From: Cacconaster sp045599325
GTDB taxonomy: Bacteria; Bacteroidota; Bacteroidia; Bacteroidales; UBA932
DNA length: 64,000 nt
Direction of reading: 5' to 3'
NCBI GenBank assembly: GCA_045599325.1
Contig: JAZRVT010000003.1
Span: 19,142 to 83,141 of the forward strand
The notes under the pieces: generated by a model
What the model saw: the letters and a program-made list of their open reading frames with translations, nothing else
What the model was told of the DNA's origin: nothing
The model's database searches: none
In this document: piece after piece, positions 1 to 8,843 of the stretch
Numbering within the stretch: the stretch's first letter is position 1
Layout: every line of letters begins with the position of its first letter
Position numbers and translations under genes: made by a program

Positions 1-168
1 ACGTGCCTGGGTGTTAGCTGCCACCATTCTTGCCCGTGATTCCTTGGTAGGACGATAGTAGATTCCGTCGCCGTATTCGGCGGAGGAATAGTAACCCGAT
101 GTACCACAAGAGCCGGCAAGTGCCGCAACAGCGAGAATCGCAAGCGAACCAAAAAGTTTGTTTTTCAT
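1..168 (-). CDS. Small lipoprotein, N-terminal part only
   Basis: The first 56 codons of a minus-strand gene are present; the rest lies beyond the window start. The start codon is at 166-168 and is preceded by a strong AGGAGG-type ribosome binding site at about 172-178. The protein opens with Lys-rich residues, a hydrophobic stretch and a lipobox LAGSC with Cys at about residue 21, so it should be a lipoprotein exported by the Sec pathway. The mature part is Tyr/Ser-rich (SGYYSSAEYGDGIYYRP). I do not recognise a family from this fragment. It is divergent from proS. Confidence 0.75.
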   Translation of the reverse strand, partial: MKNKLFGSLAILAVAALAGSCGTSGYYSSAEYGDGIYYRPTKESRARMVAANTQAR

Positions 169-196
169 TTTTCCTCCTGTGTTATGTTAATTTTTG

Positions 197-204
197 TAAT
201 TTTG
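197..204 (+). promoter_or_regulatory. -7 box of the proS promoter
   Basis: TAATTTTG matches the Bacteroidota -7 consensus TAnnTTTG. A transcription start about 7 nt downstream (near 211) would leave a leader of about 50 nt before the ATG at 263. It would make the more upstream ATG at 212 leaderless, which favours the 263 start. No clear -33 TTTG is visible. Confidence 0.55.
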
Positions 205-262
205 CGCCAGTATGATTTTCATACGTGATGCAAAGGTAAACAATATTTATACCAATATCAAT

Positions 263-1753
263 ATGGCAGAAGTTTCTAACAAGGAAGTGACCAACCGTGA
301 AGAAGATTATTCAAAGTGGTACAACAACTTAGTGGTCAAGGCGGACCTCGCCGAGCAGTCGGCTGTACGCGGCTGTATGGTCATCAAGCCTTACGGCTAC
401 GCTATCTGGGAGAAGATCCAGCACCAGCTTGACAGCATGTTCAAGGCCACAGGTCACGTAAATGCATATTTCCCTCTTTTCATCCCGAAATCCTTCCTCA
501 GCCGTGAGGCAGAGCACGTCGAAGGTTTCGCCAAGGAGTGCGCAGTGGTTACGCACCACCGCCTGATGGTCTCCCCTGACGGCAAGGGTGTGGTCGTTGA
601 CCCTGACGCAAGGCTCGAAGAGGAACTGATAGTAAGACCGACTTCCGAGACCATCATCTGGAACACATACAAGAACTGGATCAAGTCCTGGCGCGACCTT
701 CCTATCCTCTGCAACCAGTGGGCCAACGTCGTGCGCTGGGAGATGAGGACCAGGCTTTTCCTCCGCACTGCTGAATTCCTCTGGCAGGAAGGACATACCG
801 CACACGCAACCCGCGAAGAGGCTGTCGCCGAAGCACAGAAGATGGTCGGCATCTATGCCGATTTCGCACGCAACTATATGGCAATGCCGGTTGTGGTCGG
901 CCACAAGTCTGAGACAGAGCGTTTCGCAGGAGCTCTCGACACCTACAGCATCGAGGCTATGATGCAGGACGGCAAAGCTCTTCAGGCAGGCACATCGCAT
1001 TTCCTCGGCCAGAACTTCGCCAAGGCATTCGAGGTGCAGTTCGCGAACAGGGAGGGCAAGCTCGAATATGTCTGGGCAACATCCTGGGGCGTCTCTACCC
1101 GCCTTATGGGTGCGCTCATTATGTGCCACAGCGACAACAACGGACTCGTTCTTCCTCCGGCTCTCGCTCCGATCCAGACCGTGATGGTCCCTATCTACAA
1201 GACTGATGCAGAAAGGAACGCCATCCTTGACAAGATGGATTCTCTCAAGAAAGAGATGGAGTCTCTGGGTGTCAGCGTGAAGATCGACGACCGCGACAAC
1301 CTCCGTCCGGGCTTCAAGTTCGCAGAATGGGAGCTCAAGGGTGTTCCTGTCAGAATCGTCATCGGTCCGCGCGACCTCGAGAACGGCACAGTTGAAATCG
1401 CCCGCCGTGACACCTCCACCAAGGAGAGCGCCGGCCAGGAAGGACTCGCAGCCAAGGTCAAGGCCCTTATGGATGAAATTCAGAAGAACCTCTACAACAA
1501 GGCGCTTGCATTCCGCGATGCCAATGTGGTCAAGGTTGACACCTGGGACGAGTTCAAGGAGCAGATTGAGAAAGGCGGGTTCCTTCTCTGCCACTGGGAC
1601 GGCACCCCGGAGACCGAAGAGAAGATCAAGGAGGAGACAAAGGCAACTATCCGCTGCATCCCTATCGATTCCTGTGTATGCGAGGAGGAGGGCAGGTGCG
1701 TCTACAGCGGCAAGCCTTCACACTGCCGCGTTATTTTTGCAAGAGCTTATTAA
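263..1753 (+). CDS. proS: Prolyl-tRNA synthetase, archaeal/eukaryal type
   Basis: This class II synthetase charges tRNA-Pro with proline in the cytoplasm. From the ATG at 263 it has 496 residues; an in-frame ATG at 212 would add 17 residues unlike the family. The class II motif RPTSE is at about residues 125-129, followed by the RWEMRTRLFLR region. There is no inserted editing domain between motifs 2 and 3. The C-terminal extension carries a Cys cluster (CVCEEEGRC then a further Cys) and the protein ends in Tyr. Both traits belong to the archaeal/eukaryal ProS type, which is normal in Bacteroidales. A DUF3078 gene follows 31 nt downstream and may be co-transcribed. Confidence 0.96.
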   Translation: MAEVSNKEVTNREEDYSKWYNNLVVKADLAEQSAVRGCMVIKPYGYAIWEKIQHQLDSMFKATGHVNAYFPLFIPKSFLSREAEHVEGFAKECAVVTHHRLMVSPDGKGVVVDPDARLEEELIVRPTSETIIWNTYKNWIKSWRDLPILCNQWANVVRWEMRTRLFLRTAEFLWQEGHTAHATREEAVAEAQKMVGIYADFARNYMAMPVVVGHKSETERFAGALDTYSIEAMMQDGKALQAGTSHFLGQNFAKAFEVQFANREGKLEYVWATSWGVSTRLMGALIMCHSDNNGLVLPPALAPIQTVMVPIYKTDAERNAILDKMDSLKKEMESLGVSVKIDDRDNLRPGFKFAEWELKGVPVRIVIGPRDLENGTVEIARRDTSTKESAGQEGLAAKVKALMDEIQKNLYNKALAFRDANVVKVDTWDEFKEQIEKGGFLLCHWDGTPETEEKIKEETKATIRCIPIDSCVCEEEGRCVYSGKPSHCRVIFARAY

Positions 1754-1784
1754 TTATTGACATACAACGGACAAGATTAACACT

Positions 1785-2690
1785 ATGAAGAAATTTATTC
1801 TGTCACTTTCCGCTATCCTTGCATCTGTGGCAATCTATGCCCAGGATGCTGCTCCTGCTGCTGACTCCACAAAGGCGCAGTGGCTCAAGGGTGTCGGCAC
1901 TACAATCGGTTTCTCCCAGCTCTCTCTCACCAACTGGGCGGCCGGAGGCTATGGCCAGCTTTCCCTCAACACATATGTTGATGCGTACGCCAACTGCACA
2001 AAGGGCGACCTGATTTGGAACAATGAGCTGCAGGCCGGCTACGGTTTCATAGAATCTTTCGAGACAGGCTATACCAAGAGCGACGACCGTCTCATCTTCG
2101 ACAGCAAGGTGGGCTACAAGGCTGTGGAGAATCTCTACTTCTCTGCAGTGTTCAACTTCAGGTCACAGTTCGCCGAGGGCTACAAGAGCCAGACCGACAA
2201 GACTCCTATCTCCGCATTCTTCGCTCCTGCATACGCCACTCTCGGTCTCGGTATCGACTACACCCCGAGCAAGAACATCTCCATCAACTTCGCCCCTCTC
2301 ACCGGGAAGACCGTCATGGTCAAGATACCGGAGCTCAGGCCGACCTACGGCAACGCTGAAGACCAGTTCTGCCGCTTCGAACTCGGTGCCCAGCTGAAGA
2401 TGGACGGAAAGATCGAGGTCCAGAACTTCAAGGCGTCAACTTCGGTGACCCTCTTCTCCGACTATCTGAACAAGCCTTTGAACATCAAGGTCAACTGGGA
2501 TGCCAATGTAGAGGCGAAGATATCGAAGTATTTCTCCGTCACGCTCAGAACCAATATGATCTATGATGACAACATCAAGCTCACCAAGGTCAACGACCGT
2601 ACCGGCGAGACTTATCAGGCGGCCGGAGTCCAGTTCAAGGAACTCTTCTCGATAGGATTCACCTATACAATCGGCGACCAGAAGAAATAA
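1785..2690 (+). CDS. DUF3078 outer-membrane beta-barrel protein
   Basis: A 301-residue exported protein with a signal peptide of about 19 residues ending near IYAQ. The early signature with Trp-Leu-Lys-Gly, FSQLSLTNWAAGG and alternating aromatic/hydrophobic strands is typical of the Bacteroidota DUF3078 family. The repeated amphipathic strands and the C-terminal SIGFTYTIG suggest an outer-membrane barrel, but that is inference. The function is unknown. Its stop codon overlaps the tilS start by one base (TAATG), so the two are translationally coupled. Confidence 0.85.
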   Translation: MKKFILSLSAILASVAIYAQDAAPAADSTKAQWLKGVGTTIGFSQLSLTNWAAGGYGQLSLNTYVDAYANCTKGDLIWNNELQAGYGFIESFETGYTKSDDRLIFDSKVGYKAVENLYFSAVFNFRSQFAEGYKSQTDKTPISAFFAPAYATLGLGIDYTPSKNISINFAPLTGKTVMVKIPELRPTYGNAEDQFCRFELGAQLKMDGKIEVQNFKASTSVTLFSDYLNKPLNIKVNWDANVEAKISKYFSVTLRTNMIYDDNIKLTKVNDRTGETYQAAGVQFKELFSIGFTYTIGDQKK

Positions 2691-3988
2691 TGACCCTCAA
2701 GGAGAGATTTGACGCGCGGCTGCGCAGTTTCACGGCAGGTGAACCCTGCAGAGTGCTTCTGGCTGTGAGCGGCGGCGTCGATTCGATGACGATGGCCTCC
2801 CTGTTCCACGACAGCGGGGCCGTCTCTTTCTCTGTGGCGCACGTCAACTTCCGGCTGCGCGGTGCAGAGAGCGACGGTGACGAGGCGCTGGTAAGGGAGT
2901 GGTGCGGGGAAAGGGGAGTGGAGCTCTTTGTCAGGGAATTCGACACTGCACGATGGGCGGAGGAACACTCTGTCTCCATAGAGATGGCTGCACGTGAACT
3001 CAGATACGGATGGTTCGAAGAACTGGCGGCAGAGAAGGGTTTTGATTTCATCGCAGTGGCCCATAATCTGAATGACCGAAGCGAAACGCTGATGCTCAAT
3101 CTGCTTCGCGGCACGGGCCTTCGCGGCCTTGCCGGCATCCGCTCACTGAACGGCAGGATTATCCGTCCGATGCTCGATTTCACACGCAGGGAGATTGAGC
3201 GGTATGCCGTCGGGAACGGGATCGCATACCGGTCCGACAGCACCAACAGCGACGTTGCCTTCTCCCGAAACCGTCTGCGCAACAATGTCTTCCCTGAATT
3301 CGAGAAGATAAACCCATCCTTCCTTGCCACTTTCCGTACGGAGATGGACCGTTTCGCCGAGGCGGAGCAGATGATGGATGAGTTCTACAACGCACGTGCC
3401 GGCGAACTCTACGGCTGGAACCAGTCCGGTGCCTTCGGCATCGACATCTCCCAGCTGCAGATGGGCGGCCATCCGCGCTACTGGCTCTTCAGGGTCCTTG
3501 ACCAGTTCGGCTTCAACGACGCCCAGCTCGACGGCATATACGCCTCCCTGGATTCCCAGAGCGGCAAGAGGTTCTTCTCCCCGACACACATCCTCGTCAA
3601 GGACAGGGAGTATCTGATGGTATATCCGCTTGCGTCCGGAGAAATCCCTGACGTGAAGATCGAGGTCCTTGATGACCTCCGCGGCTTCGATCCCCGTGCC
3701 CTGCCTGCCGGCACCCTGTGCGTGGACTCAGCTCTTGTCAACCTTCCTCTCGGATTCCGCCACCCACGTCCCGGTGACCGTTTCGTGCCTTTCGGAATGA
3801 AGGGGTCCAAGCTTTTGAGTGACTATTTCACCGACCTGAAGCTCGATGTGGAGCAGAAGTCCCGCGAGGTGGTTGTGACCACAAAGAAAGACGGCGCCGA
3901 AGTGATCGTCGCCGTCCTCGGCCGCCGTATCGACGACCGCTTCAAAGTGTCGGCAGCTACCGTTTCGGCGCTGCTTCTATCTCGGTAG
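2690..3988 (+). CDS. tilS: tRNA(Ile)-lysidine synthetase
   Basis: TilS uses ATP and lysine to convert C34 of tRNA-Ile(CAU) to lysidine, which changes its codon reading from AUG to AUA; it is essential in most bacteria. The N-terminal N-type ATP pyrophosphatase PP-loop SGGVDS lies at about residues 27-32 and is followed by the conserved HVNFRLRG and HNLNDRSET blocks. The C-terminal TilS domains reach to residue 432, a normal length for the family. The 3' end runs 32 bp into the convergent HMA gene on the other strand. Confidence 0.95.
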   Translation: MTLKERFDARLRSFTAGEPCRVLLAVSGGVDSMTMASLFHDSGAVSFSVAHVNFRLRGAESDGDEALVREWCGERGVELFVREFDTARWAEEHSVSIEMAARELRYGWFEELAAEKGFDFIAVAHNLNDRSETLMLNLLRGTGLRGLAGIRSLNGRIIRPMLDFTRREIERYAVGNGIAYRSDSTNSDVAFSRNRLRNNVFPEFEKINPSFLATFRTEMDRFAEAEQMMDEFYNARAGELYGWNQSGAFGIDISQLQMGGHPRYWLFRVLDQFGFNDAQLDGIYASLDSQSGKRFFSPTHILVKDREYLMVYPLASGEIPDVKIEVLDDLRGFDPRALPAGTLCVDSALVNLPLGFRHPRPGDRFVPFGMKGSKLLSDYFTDLKLDVEQKSREVVVTTKKDGAEVIVAVLGRRIDDRFKVSAATVSALLLSR

Positions 3989-4280
3989 CCTCGAATCCGA
4001 TCTTATTGATTGCGGCGGCAAGCTTTTCCTTGTCGGTCTTGGTCGCATCAAACTTGATCCAGACGGTCTTGTCTGCGAGAGTGACTTTCATGTCCTTGAT
4101 GCCCTTTTCGTCAGGGAGCTTCGCCTCGACCTTCTTGACGCAGTTCTTGCAGTCGATTGAGGTTACGAAGGTGACTTCCTGAAACTTGGACTCTTTTTTC
4201 CTCCTGCCCTGAGCGTCAGCGCTGAATGCGAAGCTGCCCACGAGCAGCAGAGCTGTCAAAAGTGTGAGAAAACGTTTCAT
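3957..4280 (-). CDS. Secreted heavy-metal-associated (HMA) domain protein
   Basis: A 107-residue protein with a signal peptide of about 23 residues and one ferredoxin-like HMA domain. The metal-binding pair is C44-x-x-C47 in SIDCKNC, the usual Cu(I)/Zn site of copper chaperones and P-type ATPase N-terminal domains. Export places it in the periplasm. It follows the TonB-dependent receptor by 28 nt on the same strand and is probably the last gene of a three-gene metal operon with the His-rich protein upstream. Copper is the best guess for the metal, but this is inference. It overlaps the 3' end of tilS by 32 bp, tail to tail. Confidence 0.88.
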   Translation of the reverse strand: MKRFLTLLTALLLVGSFAFSADAQGRRKKESKFQEVTFVTSIDCKNCVKKVEAKLPDEKGIKDMKVTLADKTVWIKFDATKTDKEKLAAAINKIGFEATEIEAAPKR

Positions 4281-4308
4281 AGCGGTGTCTGTTTATTGAA
4301 TGTTGATG

Positions 4309-6549
4309 TTATTTCCAAAGAGTGTACCGAAGTCCTGCGTAGAACTTCGCACCCATAAGAGGCCCCCATACGTTGCTGGCGTCGAACGCGTCTGTGAAAG
4401 GAGCATTCCATCCTATGATGGCCTCCTTCTGGCGGAATCCGCCGAGGTTTTCACCTCCTATATAGACATCGATGCCGCCCCTGAACTTGTGGGTCACCTG
4501 GGCGTAGAACATGGGGTATACAGGCGAGCGGTCCATTCCCCAGGCCAGGCGTGCTGCCTCGTTGAGTTTCATCGGACCGTTGATCTGGGCTGTGAAGTCG
4601 AACACCCATTTGCTCATCGGTGTGGAGTACTGCAGGTTGAGCACTCCCTTGTAGCGGCTGGTCATCGGGCGTTCCTGAAGACCGGAGCCGAGGTAGGTTG
4701 CCTTGGCATCGGTGCAGCGGAATGTCGCGATGATGTTGAACCTCTCGAAAGGATCGACTGAGAAGTCGGCCTGCCAGGTGTTCGTATATGATTGCGCTCC
4801 TTCGTCCAGGCTGTCCATATCATAGAAGAGCACTTCTCCCGGGGAGCGGTTCGGGTCCACTATTACCTGATGGTTGAAGTCGTTGCGGAAGTAGTCGAAG
4901 CTCAGATATGTGTCTGAGTCCTCTGCTCCGAACGGGAGGTAGAAAGTGGCGTTTGCGCCAAAGGTCCAGGCATCCTCCAGAAGATTGAGGTCATTGGCGA
5001 CAGAGAGTCTGTATCCAGTTGACATCATTCCGAGGTTGTCTGTGACAAGGTCGGCGGTGCGGTATCCGCGCCCGCCGAGAGCTCTCAGGACTATGTTCTC
5101 GGCAAGTGACCATTTGACGTTCGCCCTCGGGGCGAAGAGCCAGCCGTGGACCGAGTTGCGCTCGAGGTTGAGGCCGCCGACGAATGTGAGCCTGTCGTCC
5201 AGGGTGAAAGTGTATTCTCCGAATGCGGCAAGGGAAGTCTCTTTTCTGCTGAGGTCAAGGTCCGGCAGGACTGGGTATGCTGCAATCTGGTCGATGTCGT
5301 CGTGCTTGAAAGTAACCCCGAATTCGACTTTGTGCAGCTCGCTGATTTCGTTCTGGTAGATGAGGTTGGCGAATGCGGAGTTCTGGGTGCCGTTGAAGGT
5401 CTTCGCTCCGAAGAAGGAGTCGAATTCGTGGTGGTTGAAGTCGGCCACAAGGGCTATGTTGGCGGAGTTCTCTTCATTGAGCGGGAGGCCGATCTTGAAA
5501 TAAGGGTTGATGCCCCTGTTCCTGATGCTGGTCCCCCATACGGATTTCTGGAGATTGAAGCTGTTGTCCCGGGTCGCGTCCATCTGCCCGCCGAGGCGGT
5601 CGTCATTGATGAAGCGTGCACCGAAACGGATCTGCATGCCGCTCGGGGCGTAGTAGAGCCAGCGTGTGGTGAAGTTGAGCTGAAGGTCCTCCGGCTCGTC
5701 GCGGAAGCCGTCACTGTTGTGGTCCATACGGGAGGCGGTGCCGCCCACGTGGGCCATATTGATCATGCTCCACTTCTCATTGAACTGGATTGCGGAGGCA
5801 ATATTCGCTTCATACATTTTGTCGAGGCTTCCGTAAAGCTGGACGAAGAGCGGTGTCTCATCGGTCGGCTTGCGGTGCTCCATATTGATCTGGCCTGTGA
5901 TGGCCTCGAGGCCGTTGATGACTGACGACGGACCTTTAGCGATCTGGATGCTCTCGAGCCACTGCCCCGGGACGAACGAGAGGCCGAACGGACTTGCGAG
6001 GCCTCGCATAACCGGCCTGTTCTCATCGAGCATCTGGGTGTATGTGCCCGAGAGGCCGAGGAGCTTGATCTGGCGTGCACCCGTTACGGCGTCAGAGAAT
6101 CCGACGGTGACGCTGGCGGAGTTCTCGAAGCTCTCTGCCAGGGCGCAGCAGGCCATCTTGCACAGTCCGGCGGAAGTGATGACCTCTGTCCTTACGGGAT
6201 TGAGTTTGGACAGTCCTGCCTGCCTGCCGGTAACGACGCTCTCATCGAGGCCGTTCTCGCCTGTGAGATAGAAGCTTGCGCTGGCCGTGCCGGGCTCGAC
6301 GACGACAGTGTCGCGGGTATAGCCCACATAGGTGGCGACAAGAGTGGCGGTCTGCTTGATTTCGAGGGCGAAGCGGCCGTTCTCATCGGTCTCGATCATC
6401 TTCGATTTCTCGAGATGGAATACCTGTGCGAAAGGCAGCGGCTCTGTCTGCCCGGAAGCTTTTTTATAGAATACGCTTCCCTGAAAGGTCTGTGCGGGGA
6501 GAAGCGTGGCAAATGCCGTGAATAGTAAAAGAAATGCTGTTTTTCTCAT
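4309..6549 (-). CDS. TonB-dependent receptor, probably metal or metallophore uptake
   Basis: A 746-residue outer-membrane receptor. It has a signal peptide, a carboxypeptidase-D-like N-terminal domain (about residues 20-100), a plug and a 22-strand-type barrel ending in an aromatic-rich strand. The start of the plug carries an unusual LCKMACCALAESFENS stretch with three Cys, a likely metal contact. It is shorter than SusC proteins and has no SusD partner. Its neighbours are a secreted HMA protein and a His/Cys-rich small protein, so transport of copper or another transition metal is the most economical reading. Energy would come from TonB-ExbBD encoded elsewhere. Confidence 0.88.
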   Translation of the reverse strand: MRKTAFLLLFTAFATLLPAQTFQGSVFYKKASGQTEPLPFAQVFHLEKSKMIETDENGRFALEIKQTATLVATYVGYTRDTVVVEPGTASASFYLTGENGLDESVVTGRQAGLSKLNPVRTEVITSAGLCKMACCALAESFENSASVTVGFSDAVTGARQIKLLGLSGTYTQMLDENRPVMRGLASPFGLSFVPGQWLESIQIAKGPSSVINGLEAITGQINMEHRKPTDETPLFVQLYGSLDKMYEANIASAIQFNEKWSMINMAHVGGTASRMDHNSDGFRDEPEDLQLNFTTRWLYYAPSGMQIRFGARFINDDRLGGQMDATRDNSFNLQKSVWGTSIRNRGINPYFKIGLPLNEENSANIALVADFNHHEFDSFFGAKTFNGTQNSAFANLIYQNEISELHKVEFGVTFKHDDIDQIAAYPVLPDLDLSRKETSLAAFGEYTFTLDDRLTFVGGLNLERNSVHGWLFAPRANVKWSLAENIVLRALGGRGYRTADLVTDNLGMMSTGYRLSVANDLNLLEDAWTFGANATFYLPFGAEDSDTYLSFDYFRNDFNHQVIVDPNRSPGEVLFYDMDSLDEGAQSYTNTWQADFSVDPFERFNIIATFRCTDAKATYLGSGLQERPMTSRYKGVLNLQYSTPMSKWVFDFTAQINGPMKLNEAARLAWGMDRSPVYPMFYAQVTHKFRGGIDVYIGGENLGGFRQKEAIIGWNAPFTDAFDASNVWGPLMGAKFYAGLRYTLWK

Positions 6550-6598
6550 TTTGTCTGGTTATGGTTGTGGTGTCCGGTATCCTTGGGGATATCGGAGA

Positions 6599-6997
6599 TC
6601 ACAACCTCCAGGCAGTAATGAACGCCCGTGGTATGTCGGGCGGGATACTGGTGAAGAAAGATGGCGTGGAAGTGCTGCAGGATGCTGCAGGAATCGCGGC
6701 TGCAAGCATCTGGCACAGTGCTGCTGAGAGGTCGGGCACGAAGTGGGTCTGATTTCCGTTGTTAGAGTCCTGAGCGTCGCTGATGACGATTATCTCGGTG
6801 TCGCAGCAGCCGTCGTGGTGATGGTGCTCATCATCGTGGTGATGGTGGTGGACCGTCTCGCAGGAGATGTCTCCGGTGAGGATCACGAGGTGGGAGACCC
6901 CCTCCGCGCTGCAGGTGTGGATGCCTATGCCCATATACGAAAAGATATATGTGCACAGGAGCGCGATGCAGGATATGTGCCTCAGGAGAACGACCAT
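6599..6997 (-). CDS. His/Cys-rich small exported protein, HYC_CC_PP-like
   Basis: From the ATG at 6997 the protein has 132 residues with an N-terminal hydrophobic segment. The start could also lie at the in-frame ATG near 6934, but that loses the signal segment. The motifs GIHTCSAEG, DISCETVH, two short His runs (HHHHH and HHHH) and GCCDTE suggest metal binding. The pattern resembles the small Bacteroidota proteins annotated as HYC_CC_PP; that assignment is from memory of the motif order. It is the first gene of a minus-strand set with a TonB receptor and an HMA protein, so a role in sensing or buffering a transition metal is likely. It is divergent from sppA. Confidence 0.65.
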   Translation of the reverse strand: MVVLLRHISCIALLCTYIFSYMGIGIHTCSAEGVSHLVILTGDISCETVHHHHHDDEHHHHDGCCDTEIIVISDAQDSNNGNQTHFVPDLSAALCQMLAAAIPAASCSTSTPSFFTSIPPDIPRAFITAWRL

Positions 6998-7021
6998 ACC
7001 GCAAAATAACAATAAAATTGT

Positions 7022-7029
7022 TATATTTG
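7022..7029 (+). promoter_or_regulatory. -7 box of the sppA promoter
   Basis: TATATTTG matches TAnnTTTG exactly and lies 36 nt before the sppA ATG at 7066. Several T/A-rich candidates for the divergent metal operon overlap this region on the other strand, so the two transcripts probably start within about 40 bp of each other. Confidence 0.6.
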
Positions 7030-7065
7030 CAAAATTCAAGTGAACACATTCAAATTTATCAGACA

Positions 7066-8835
7066 ATGAAAATATTCTGGAAAACCGTTTTCGGTTCTTT
7101 CATCGGCGCGCTTCTGGCCATGCTGGTGATAACTTTTCTTACCTTCGGCATCATCGGCTCGATAGCCTCTTCGGGCAGCAAGGAGAGCTCCGTGGCAGTG
7201 GCCCCGAACTCTGTGCTGAAGATAGACCTTTCGAAAGGCTTCTCGGAGAAAGGCGGCGAGTCCTTCTCATTCGATATTATCTCCGGCACTCCGTCAATGG
7301 CTTCGACGATGCCTCTGAACAATGCTGTGAAGGCCATCAAGGCTGCGGCTTCAGACCCGGCGGTCAGTATGGTCTACATCACACCGGCCACACCTGCGGC
7401 CCTTACGGTCAGCCAGATCGAGGAGCTGCGCGCTGCGCTCTCATCCTTCCGCGAGAGCGGCAAGCCGGTGGTGGCATACTGCAGCTCGATGACAACCGGT
7501 CTCTATTATCTCGTCTCAGTTGCTGACAAGGTGATACTGAACACATATGGCGACTGCATGTTCAACGGTCTGAGCTCTACGATGTTCTACTACAAGGATC
7601 TGATCGACAAGCTCGGAGTCGATGTCCAGCTTATCCGTCACGGCAAGTACAAATCGGCCGGTGAACCGTATATCAAGAGCGAGATGAGCGCTGAGAACCG
7701 CGAGCAGTATGAGGTTATGCTCGGCACCATCTGGGGCACGATGGCAGAGACCATCGCTTCGTCCCGCGACTTCTCGGCCGAGGATCTGAACAACTGGATT
7801 GACAATCTTGCCATCGAGTCCGCTGAAGATGCGAAGGCAAAGGGCATCATCGACGAACTCTGGTATGACGACCAGGTGGAGGCGTACATCTGCTCGCTCG
7901 TCGGTGTGGAGAAATACAAGGATGTGAAGAGCATCTCCCTTCAGAAATATGCCGCTTCAAAGGTGAAGCCTGACTTCCGTGCAAAGGACAAGATCGCTGT
8001 GATCTATGCTGACGGAGAGATTGTGATGGGCGACAAGAGCGAAGGTCAGATTGGCGACAACTTCGCCAAGGAGATTGCAAAGGCGCGTGCCGACAGTTCT
8101 GTCAAGGCCGTCGTCTTCAGGGTCAACAGCCCGGGCGGAAGCGTTCAGGCATCAGCTATCATCGAGCGTGAGATCGAACTCCTCAAGGCTGAGAAGCCAG
8201 TGATTGCAAGCTACGGCGACTATGCCGCATCCGGCGGATACTGGATCAGCTGCAACTGCGACAGGATATTCTCCAACAAGACTACTCTCACTGGCTCCAT
8301 CGGAGTCTTCGGTCTGATCCCAAGCTTCGGCAAGGCCATCAAGAAGAACCTTCATCTCAATACATTCGAGGTCTCTACCCACAAGCACGGCAATATGGCC
8401 GATATGATCAACCCTCTCGATGCAGACGAAGTGGCCTGGATGCAGAATTCCATCGAGACCATCTATGATGATTTCACTTCAAGGGTCGCAAGTGCCCGCC
8501 AGAAGTCTCAGGAGAGCGTTGACTCAATCGCCCAGGGCCGCGTATGGGCAGGCGGTGACGCCATCGGACTCGGCCTTGTCGACCAGCTCGGCGGTCTGGA
8601 GGATGCCATCGAATATGCAGCAGATGCAGCGGGCCTGGATCACTATCAGCTCGTTACTTTCCCTGCTCCGAAGACCACTTTCGAGAAACTGATGGAATCA
8701 ATGAACGAGACGGAGGCTTCCGCTGCTGCCAATACTCCGGAAGCTGTAGCAGAAAAGGCGAGTGAGAGAATCCTCGGCCTGAAGGGCGCAGAGACATTCG
8801 CCCTTATGCCTGAAATCTGTGTAAACTGCAAATAA
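7066..8835 (+). CDS. sppA: Signal peptide peptidase SppA, 67K type
   Basis: A membrane-anchored serine protease that degrades cleaved signal peptides. The ATG at 7066 gives 589 residues; a longer reading frame upstream runs through the promoter and is rejected. One N-terminal membrane segment lies at about residues 8-34. Two SppA/S49 repeats follow: the first supplies the general base K196 in HGKYKSAGEP, the second the nucleophile S389 in DYAASGGYW. This is the Lys/Ser dyad arrangement of E. coli SppA (K209/S409). A GH9 gene starts 8 nt downstream, so the two are likely co-transcribed although no functional link is obvious. Confidence 0.95.
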   Translation: MKIFWKTVFGSFIGALLAMLVITFLTFGIIGSIASSGSKESSVAVAPNSVLKIDLSKGFSEKGGESFSFDIISGTPSMASTMPLNNAVKAIKAAASDPAVSMVYITPATPAALTVSQIEELRAALSSFRESGKPVVAYCSSMTTGLYYLVSVADKVILNTYGDCMFNGLSSTMFYYKDLIDKLGVDVQLIRHGKYKSAGEPYIKSEMSAENREQYEVMLGTIWGTMAETIASSRDFSAEDLNNWIDNLAIESAEDAKAKGIIDELWYDDQVEAYICSLVGVEKYKDVKSISLQKYAASKVKPDFRAKDKIAVIYADGEIVMGDKSEGQIGDNFAKEIAKARADSSVKAVVFRVNSPGGSVQASAIIEREIELLKAEKPVIASYGDYAASGGYWISCNCDRIFSNKTTLTGSIGVFGLIPSFGKAIKKNLHLNTFEVSTHKHGNMADMINPLDADEVAWMQNSIETIYDDFTSRVASARQKSQESVDSIAQGRVWAGGDAIGLGLVDQLGGLEDAIEYAADAAGLDHYQLVTFPAPKTTFEKLMESMNETEASAAANTPEAVAEKASERILGLKGAETFALMPEICVNCK

Positions 8836-8843
8836 ACGACTAT

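Noticed and set aside
329..1594. A 421-codon antisense frame inside proS
   Set aside because: Shadow of the strongly biased proS codon usage; no recognisable protein features.
5146..5925. A plus-strand frame inside the TonB receptor gene
   Set aside because: Val/Glu-rich shadow translation with no start signals or domain.
6949..7065. Upstream extension of sppA
   Set aside because: The extra 39 codons cross the promoter and the divergent gene region, and the membrane anchor begins at the ATG at 7066.
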